From: Anthoceros angustus
Lineage: Eukaryota; Streptophyta; Anthocerotopsida; Anthocerotales; Anthocerotaceae
Assembly: GCA_010909165.1 (NCBI GenBank)
Contig: MU008176.1
Coordinates: forward strand, 1 to 64,000
DNA: 64,000 bases
Direction: 5' to 3'
The translations under genes and the position numbers were made by a program. The notes under the pieces are model-generated. The model saw nothing but the letters and a program-made list of their open reading frames with translations, was not told where the DNA came from and searched no databases. Below are positions 58,401 to 64,000 of the stretch, piece after piece (positions within the stretch are counted from its first letter, which is position 1; every line of letters starts with the position of its first letter).

Positions 58401-58803
58401 GCTTCCAGACGTAGTTGAAGAGTTGAATTTTGAAGCTCACCGGAGAGGACTTGCACAGTTCTGAGCAAAGGAGGTTTGCATTAGCGAGAAGGACTCCTTG
58501 AAAGCACAAGTGGTTTCTTTGAGTGCCCGCCGGAATAAGACCAGGACTGGAAATTTGTTGGAGGCTGGCCAACAAACACTAGATAACGCTTGGCAGTCTG
58601 GGGCGGATGTTAATGATGAAGAAACATATGGGAACGAGGACTCGAGGGCTTTGGTTGAAATCGACAATTTCGATGAGGAAGAACTTGAGCGGATACGAAA
58701 CTTGGCTGTAGTTTATGATTCGGTGTCAGCGCAAGCACCGGTTGAGTCACAAGTTAGCCCAGACGTGTTGAGGTTTGTAGCTATGAACTGTTGTATGTGC
58801 TAG
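58401..58803 (+). pseudogene. C-terminal acidic part of the methylase-bearing frame
   Basis: The frame continues as VLPDVVEELNFEAHRRGLAQ, then a stop, then an acidic region (DVNDEETYGNEDSRALVEID and DEEELERIRNLAVVYDS) ending at TAG 58801. It follows the methylase domain directly in the same strand and looks like its tail. No known domain. Confidence 0.4.
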
Positions 58804-59155
58804 TGGTCAATTTTGGCGGAACCTTAAACAGGGATGATCTCCAACTTGCTTGGAGACAGCCGTACCCATACCTAGTTCTTTTGTGTGATTACTAGGCCTT
58901 TTGTCAGTGTGAAAATGGATCAACGTACAAAACGCACTTCCTATGACCACTGAAGGCGCCGGCCGGCCAGCGCCCTTAACCCTTTCTTCCAGTTTTCTTT
59001 TTTCACAAACTGCGCATTCAGCTCTAGGAATCATTGTCCATGGTATGGGACACCTACAAACCCGAAAAAACACGGTTTTTGGAACCATGTGTTATTAGTG
59101 AAGGAGGTTTCGTTCAACCAAAAGGGGGTTCAGAGATTCACCCCCTTCACTGAAT
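58804..59155. other. Spacer with one GGCGCC palindrome
   Basis: GGCGCCGGCCGGCCAGCGCCC at 58955-58975 is similar to the motifs at 57.2-57.4 kb. Otherwise no gene is recognised. Confidence 0.35.
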
Positions 59156-59158
59156 AGC

Positions 59159-59381
59159 ATGTTAAGAGCTCCCATGGGAGGAGAACCCGTCTCGGAAGGA
59201 CGAAGAACAGGGATGACTACACCGGAAGGAACCTTACCTACCACTGTAGGTTAGATACCTACCACAGTAGGTGATAGACCTACCATGGTAGGAGAGATAC
59301 CTACTGGTGTAGGTCAGCAAGAGGAAGCAGCAAGTGAAGGGGCTGTGAAGGGAAGTGCAATGCCAAGGGAAGCAGCTTGAT
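59159..59381 (+). pseudogene. Short open frame with a 7-residue repeat
   Basis: From ATG 59159 the frame reads MLRAPMGGEPVSEGRRTGMT, then PEGTLPTTVG, a TAG, then IPTTVGDRPTMVGEIPTGVG and a short tail to a TGA. The repeat is encoded by the exact 21-bp array at 59237-59313, so it may be protein-level repetition. No family is recognised. Confidence 0.25.
59237..59313. repeat. 21-bp tandem array of near-palindromes, four units
   Basis: CCTACCACTGTAGG, CCTACCACAGTAGG, CCTACCATGGTAGG and CCTACTGGTGTAGG start at 59237, 59258, 59279 and 59300, exactly 21 bp apart. The third is a perfect 14-bp palindrome; the others are near-perfect. Linkers are AGAT-like. Confidence 0.85.
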
Positions 59382-59395
59382 TCTAAAAAGATTCC

Positions 59396-59423
59396 CAGCT
59401 TGATTCTTCTTAGAATCAAGCTG
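59396..59423. repeat. Perfect 12-bp stem-loop
   Basis: CAGCTTGATTCT, a TCTT loop, and AGAATCAAGCTG pair perfectly. A direct copy of part of the arm (AGCTTGATTCT) also lies just upstream at 59373-59384. Its role is unknown; it is not followed by the T-run of an intrinsic terminator. Confidence 0.7.
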
Positions 59424-59944
59424 AGATTCTTCAACACTTAGTTTTATTAGCACAAGGCTACCATAGTCTTTTGGAAAAAGTAAAATTTTCTATCACCAGA
59501 TTGTCTAAGAAGATCCTCCAGAAAAATACATTAATGTAGTAAATATTACTATGCATTATGATAATATTTACTGCATTATAATATTTACTACAGTGATACA
59601 TATGCAATTGTACAGATAAAAAAATTTGTTGAAAACAGCCTAACCTTTTTATGGGAGCCACTATCCAATGAAAAATGATAGGTCTCATGTGCCAAAATCA
59701 AACGCTCATCCTCTTTGGACAAGAAATAACACTCAAGGCCGTTCTCATCTACAATACCGCATAAAGGCAGCCTGAGCACAATGAAAAATCCCATGAAATA
59801 CGTTGATGACACGTGTAGCAACCCCGAGCCGACATACATTTTCGCATTAGGATGTGGTTGAACCCACGGACAAAAGACATAAACCCAACAGCAATACAAC
59901 AAAACGAGCATGAGGAAACTAGAAGGCTAAAAATCATCTATGAA
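59424..59944. other. AT-rich spacer
   Basis: Non-coding by inspection with AT-rich direct repeats such as AATATTTACTACA/TTATAATATTTACT near 59540-59590. Confidence 0.4.
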
Positions 59945-60134
59945 TTTCTAGGCTGAATGTATGAATGAAAATGAAAAAAAATCAAAAATTAAAATTTAAA
60001 ATTATTGGAACAACCAGGTCTATTTATTCAAATTAAAAAATAATTATTTATAACCATTCACAAATAATATGGAATTTGAATAAATCATCATAAATGGACC
60101 TGGTTACGGCTGGCTTACAAATTCAGCCTAGAAA
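59945..60134. mobile_element. Foldback/MITE-like element (190 bp)
   Basis: Terminal inverted repeats TTTCTAGGCTGAAT (59945-59958) and ATTCAGCCTAGAAA (60121-60134) match perfectly over 14 bp. Inner inverted repeats AACCAGGTCTATTTATTCAAATT (60012-60034) and a slightly longer partner (60073-60105) allow most of the AT-rich element to fold. No clear target-site duplication. It lies about 400 bp upstream of LHCB copy 2. Confidence 0.6.
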
Positions 60135-60359
60135 GATGACTGCGAAAGGAAATCCCCACCCAGTTTGCGCATATGGCACAGTCCTTTTCCATTGGCCCGG
60201 ACGCCAGTGCTGCTCGGAAAGCCACAAGACGAGAATCTTGCTTCGTGTGGTGCGAATGCCAGAAAGCACAAATCTTCCTTTCACCACTATGTTGCAACGT
60301 TGCCTGATAGGCTATCGGAGATGAAATTCATTCACGAACACAAGCCTCCTGCTGTTGCT

Positions 60360-60538
60360 GATGTTTTATCCTGGTTGGATAGGACTCGGAAATCTCGGGG
60401 CCCGGTTTTATCACATCGGGCCCGTATAAAGTGGATGCCCATCCCTTCAAATTGCAGTACACTTGTTGCCTTGTACCCCGGCTCTCCCCCTCCCTTCCAC
60501 TGCCATCCCCGTGTCCGCTCCCTTCGAGCAACGCAGCC
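60360..60538 (+). promoter_or_regulatory. Promoter and 5' UTR of LHCB copy 2
   Basis: A TATAAA at 60425-60430 lies 109 bp before the start codon. Two TTTTATC words (GATAAAA on the other strand, similar to I-boxes of light-regulated genes) occur just upstream near 60365 and 60406. Confidence 0.5.
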
Positions 60539-61431
60539 ATGGCCGCCGCTACAGCGTGCGCATCCAGCGTCGCCCTGGCAGGGCAGAGCGTCTTCAGGCA
60601 GCGCAACGAGATCCTGGAAGCGGCCGGCGCCGGCGAGGCGAGGCTGCAGATGAGGAAATCGGCCGGATCCAGCTCAAGCATTTGGTGGGTTTGCTTCCTC
60701 GGTCTCGGTTTGATAGAAATCTCGTTTTGGGCGATAGTGTGATTGCCAATGCTGACCGGCATTGCTTCCGTCTGTGCAGGTATGGTGCTGACCGCCCTCT
60801 GTGGCTGGGACCCTTTTCTGGCGAGACTCCATCTTACCTGAAGGGAGAGTTCCCAGGCGACTACGGCTGGGACACTGCCGGATTGTCTGCCGATCCCGAG
60901 ACATTCGCCAGGAACCGGGAGCTGGAGGTGATTCATGCTCGGTGGGCGATGCTGGGAACGTTGGGCTGCGTCACCCCCGAGCTTCTGGCCAGGAACGGGG
61001 TCTCCTTCGGCGAGTCCGTTTGGTTCAAGGCTGGGTCTCAGATCTTCGCTGAGGGCGGGCTGGATTATCTGGGGAACCCGAGCCTGGTTCACGCTCAGAG
61101 CATTCTGGCCATCTGGGCTACCCAAGTGATCCTCATGGGAGCTGTGGAGGCTTACCGTGTGGCTGGAGGACCGTTGGGTGAGGTGAGCGATCCCCTGTAC
61201 CCCGGAGGCTCGTTCGACCCCTTGGGTCTGGCCGACGACCCCGACACCTTCGCTGAGCTCAAGGTGAAGGAGCTGAAGAACGGGCGGCTGGCCATGTTCT
61301 CCATGTTCGGCTTCTACGTCCAGGCCATCGTCACTGGAAAGGGCCCCATCGAGAACCTTTCCGATCACTTGGCTGATCCCAGTGTGAACAATGCCTGGGC
61401 ATATGCCACCAACTTCACCCCCGGCGCTTAG
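60539..61431 (+). CDS. LHCB: Chlorophyll a/b-binding protein of LHCII, copy 2 (one intron)
   Basis: Two exons, 60539-60684 and 60780-61431, with a 95-bp GT-AG intron at the W of the WYGADRP motif, give 265 aa. The mature protein is nearly identical to copies 1 and 3; differences concentrate in the transit peptide ([36 protein letters not shown]). Chlorophyll sites in helices A and B (ExxNxR, ExxHxR) are intact, and the C-terminus is ATNFTPGA. The start codon is the first ATG after the TATA box. Role: major light-harvesting antenna, thylakoid. Copy 3 follows in the same direction 1.18 kb downstream. Confidence 0.97.
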
Positions 61432-62110
61432 GTGTCGGGCTGTCCTGTTGTTCTCCTGGCTGCCTACCACCAGTATCAGGGCTGCCAGTTGTACATTACG
61501 TGCTCTTTGAATGGAAATCTACTAGATTGTGTTCTGTGCCTTGACGATCATTCTGTGCAACAAGCAAAAACACATACGAGAAGGTGGTCATGTTGCTTTG
61601 TCCTAGTCCTGTCTCGCGCAGACCTTATTGGTGTCACTCTTCGGCTGCATACTGATGAAACTCTTCTTTGACTCGCTATAGTGTAGAGGGCCTACCTTTA
61701 TGTCGGCTACTGGTCCTTGATCCCGAGGCAGTCAGTTGTTTGACTGTCATACATCAGTGAAAGCACGATCATTCAAGGAGGGCGTGATGTGAGGCTTGCA
61801 AAGTGAAGGCTACCTCAATGGAATGTTCCTGAGCAACGTTCTTATGTTGATGAGAACTCCCTTCCCACTACGATTCGTTCAGGCTTGCTGAATGCCATTA
61901 TCCTTCACAAATGTTTCTCCAAATTCAATGCCACAGTGTCTGCTGTGCCAACACATTTTGGAAACCTGTTGAGTTTCCTTCTCCAGAGGTTTCCGAAATG
62001 TGCAAGGGACAGATTTCTGTGACCGCAGACTTGATTTCTGTAACCACTCCTTCGCCCTTTTTGATCGAACGCCCTTTCACATATGGCTTCAAGGCTTGAA
62101 GTGTGCACTA
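61432..62110 (+). other. 3' UTR and conserved flank of LHCB copy 2
   Basis: It shares GCCAGTTGTACATTACGTGC and TGTGTTCTGTGCC-type words just after the stop, and an ACACATTTTGGAAACCTGTTG block about 520 bp past it, with the flanks of copies 1 and 3. Frames are not conserved. Confidence 0.65.
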
Positions 62111-62614
62111 CAAGTTTGTCTTCGTGGCCTACCATTTGGACAGCACATGTGTAAAAAGAGAATCTGCCATTAAATTTGAGTCAGTCGAGAGACGGACATG
62201 GGCACCAAATGGCTCCGGACGTCGCTGCCTCTCTCAGTTCCAGTGGAACTGGCAAGGACCACAAGGAAGCTGCAGGTCCGCTGACCCCACGATTTTTTCA
62301 CAACCAAGCTGGAGAAGACCAACAAGACGAAAGAATTTACCGTTACTGTACGTCGGATCAAAGGATAACACATGGCGATATATGCGCTTGCAGTACTGAA
62401 TGCTGATAAGAGTGGGCGCCCATCTCATCAACTGCAGATTGAGCAGCCAATGAGGTGGTGGAGAGAGGAGCAAGCCCGGTTCCCTGCCGCGTGGCTCACT
62501 TTGGCGAGCCAGCCTACAAAGCATCCAGGACCAGCCCATTTACTCAACGCTTGCGTCCTCCGCTCTTCATCTCTCCTCTATCTGTTGCTTCTTGCACTGT
62601 TAAGCTCCAGAGCC
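62111..62614 (+). promoter_or_regulatory. Spacer and promoter region of LHCB copy 3
   Basis: A CCAATG word lies at 62448 and a short pyrimidine-rich leader precedes the ATG. No clear TATA box. The upstream frame open through the start codon is not supported as coding; copies 1 and 2 begin at the equivalent Met. Confidence 0.35.
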
Positions 62615-63418
62615 ATGGCTGCGACAGCCACAGCATGCGCCTCCAGTTCTGCCCTCGCAGGGCAGACTGTCTTCAAGCAGCGCAGCGAGATCTTGAATGC
62701 CGCAGGCAGCGCTGAGTCCAGGCTGCAGATGAGGAAGTCGGCTGCCAGCTCCAGCTCCAGCATCTGGTACGGTGCCGACCGGCCTCTGTGGCTGGGACCC
62801 TTTTCTGGCGAGACTCCATCTTACCTGAAGGGAGAGTTCCCGGGCGACTACGGCTGGGACACTGCAGGATTGTCCGCCGATCCCGAGACATTCGCCAGGA
62901 ACCGTGAGCTGGAGGTGATTCATGCTCGGTGGGCGATGCTGGGAACACTGGGTTGCGTCACCCCCGAGCTTCTGGCCAGGAACGGGGTCTCCTTCGGCGA
63001 GTCCGTGTGGTTCAAGGCTGGGTCTCAGATCTTCGCTGAGGGCGGGCTGGATTATCTGGGGAACCCGAGCCTGGTTCACGCTCAGAGCATTCTGGCAATC
63101 TGGGCTACCCAAGTGATCCTCATGGGAGCTGTGGAGGCTTACCGTGTGGCTGGAGGACCGTTGGGTGAGGTGAGCGATCCCCTGTACCCCGGAGGCTCGT
63201 TCGACCCCTTGGGTCTGGCTGACGATCCCGACACCTTCGCTGAGCTCAAGGTGAAGGAGCTGAAGAATGGGCGGCTGGCTATGTTCTCCATGTTCGGCTT
63301 CTACGTCCAGGCCATCGTCACTGGAAAGGGCCCCATCGAGAACCTTTCTGACCACTTGGCTGATCCGACTGTCAACAATGCTTGGGCTTATGCCACCAAC
63401 TTCACCCCCGGCGCTTAA
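62615..63418 (+). CDS. LHCB: Chlorophyll a/b-binding protein of LHCII, copy 3 (intronless)
   Basis: A single exon of 267 aa starting [20 protein letters not shown], two residues longer than copies 1 and 2 in the transit peptide and Ser run. [15 protein letters not shown] and all three membrane helices are unchanged, with [13 protein letters not shown] and [14 protein letters not shown] carrying the chlorophyll ligands. The start was chosen by alignment with the other copies; the open frame extends upstream to 62372 without homology. It is most like copy 1 (both lack the intron and have NAAGSAES in the leader), although copies 2 and 3 are the tandem pair. Confidence 0.96.
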   Translation: MAATATACASSSALAGQTVFKQRSEILNAAGSAESRLQMRKSAASSSSSIWYGADRPLWLGPFSGETPSYLKGEFPGDYGWDTAGLSADPETFARNRELEVIHARWAMLGTLGCVTPELLARNGVSFGESVWFKAGSQIFAEGGLDYLGNPSLVHAQSILAIWATQVILMGAVEAYRVAGGPLGEVSDPLYPGGSFDPLGLADDPDTFAELKVKELKNGRLAMFSMFGFYVQAIVTGKGPIENLSDHLADPTVNNAWAYATNFTPGA

Positions 63419-64000
63419 GTGTAGGGCTCTTTTGTTCTCCGGATCATCTCGTTCTCTTGGCAGTTACCACCATGATCATGAGCTGCCAATTGTACACTAC
63501 GTACTCACTGAAAGGAAACTTGCCGGATTGTGTTCTGTGTATGTTCTTTGAAGGACCCTTTGTGCAGCAAACGAGAAGAACAGCATGTAACTTGCTAGAA
63601 CCTACAAGGCTTTTACTTCCATGTAAGCTACCGGTCCTGTTGTCAGTTGTAAGCAGAGATGTGAGGCTTACAAAGGAAAAGCGAGCTCCATGGAATGTTC
63701 CTGAACCACCTTCTTATGTTGCTGAAAATTGCGTGCTGGCTACCGGTCGTTGAGGCTTGTTGAATGGCATGATCGTTCACATACGTTGCTCCGAATCCAA
63801 TGTCATAAAGTCTTCTGTGGCAGCACATTTTGGAAACCTCTTGCGCTTCCCTTCTCCACAGGTTGTCAACATGTGGAAGGGACAGATGAATTCTGTAACC
63901 ACGGGCAATCTTTCTCGAACAACTCCTTGACCCCTTCTTGATCGAAGGCCCTGTTACATACATACAGCTTGAAGTGTGCACCACAAGTTGTCTTCGGGGC
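63419..64000 (+). other. 3' UTR and conserved flank of LHCB copy 3
   Basis: It contains GCTGCCAATTGTACACTACG near 63480 and a GCACATTTTGGAAACCTCTTGC block near 63825, matching the flanks of the other two LHCB genes in order and spacing. The window ends inside it. Confidence 0.65.

Noticed and set aside
59396-59423. Perfect hairpin as an intrinsic transcription terminator
   Set aside because: No T-run follows and such terminators are not used by nuclear pol II genes.

Overview
The window looks like nuclear DNA of a streptophyte: a charophyte-type green alga or an early-diverging land plant. Three LHCII chlorophyll a/b-binding genes, a gamma-tocopherol methyltransferase with a plastid-type leader, and plant-type MED18 and NRDE2 genes with many short GT-AG introns support this. 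The species cannot be fixed from sequence alone.

Layout. 0-4 kb holds Copia debris and C-rich low-complexity DNA. 4.0-11.7 kb is a compact gene island: MED18 (+, 3 exons), NRDE2 (-, 12 exons) and VTE4/gamma-TMT (+, 7 exons). The last two are divergent with only 204 bp between their start codons. 12.3-18 kb holds a minisatellite, a Ty3/gypsy integrase relic and nested Copia pieces. 18-19.5 kb carries two tRNA-like SINE heads. 20-25.5 kb is two successive tandem duplications of non-coding or unrecognised sequence. 25.5-45.5 kb is nested retroelement DNA: gag-like and gypsy RT relics, an inverted pair of related gag/LTR-like arms, one Copia element with both LTRs (36.3-41.56 kb) that carries a 0.77-kb pure-GC tract, and a LINE-like RT fragment. 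47.1-48.6 kb and 60.5-64 kb hold the LHCB genes, one on the minus strand and two on the plus strand. The 12 kb between them holds the most interesting material.

That 12 kb contains a Ty3/gypsy retrotransposon (49.7-55.4 kb) read as gag-protease-cytosine-C5-methyltransferase-RT-RNase H-integrase, that is, with a DNA methyltransferase domain between protease and RT. About 3 kb downstream lies a second degraded element with a transposase-like segment and an N6-adenine/N4-cytosine-type DNA methylase domain. Two unrelated kinds of DNA methylase on mobile DNA within 6 kb is the headline of the window. Retrotransposon-borne C5 methyltransferases have been reported from charophytes and dinoflagellates, so the first is probably a member of a known phenomenon; the second I cannot place.

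The host genes read open through every exon, whereas the repeats are full of frameshifts. In the tandem repeats the copies differ by clusters of small indels, many at CG or CAG/CTG sites, between long identical blocks. This suggests that part of the apparent duplication and decay is assembly or base-calling artefact.
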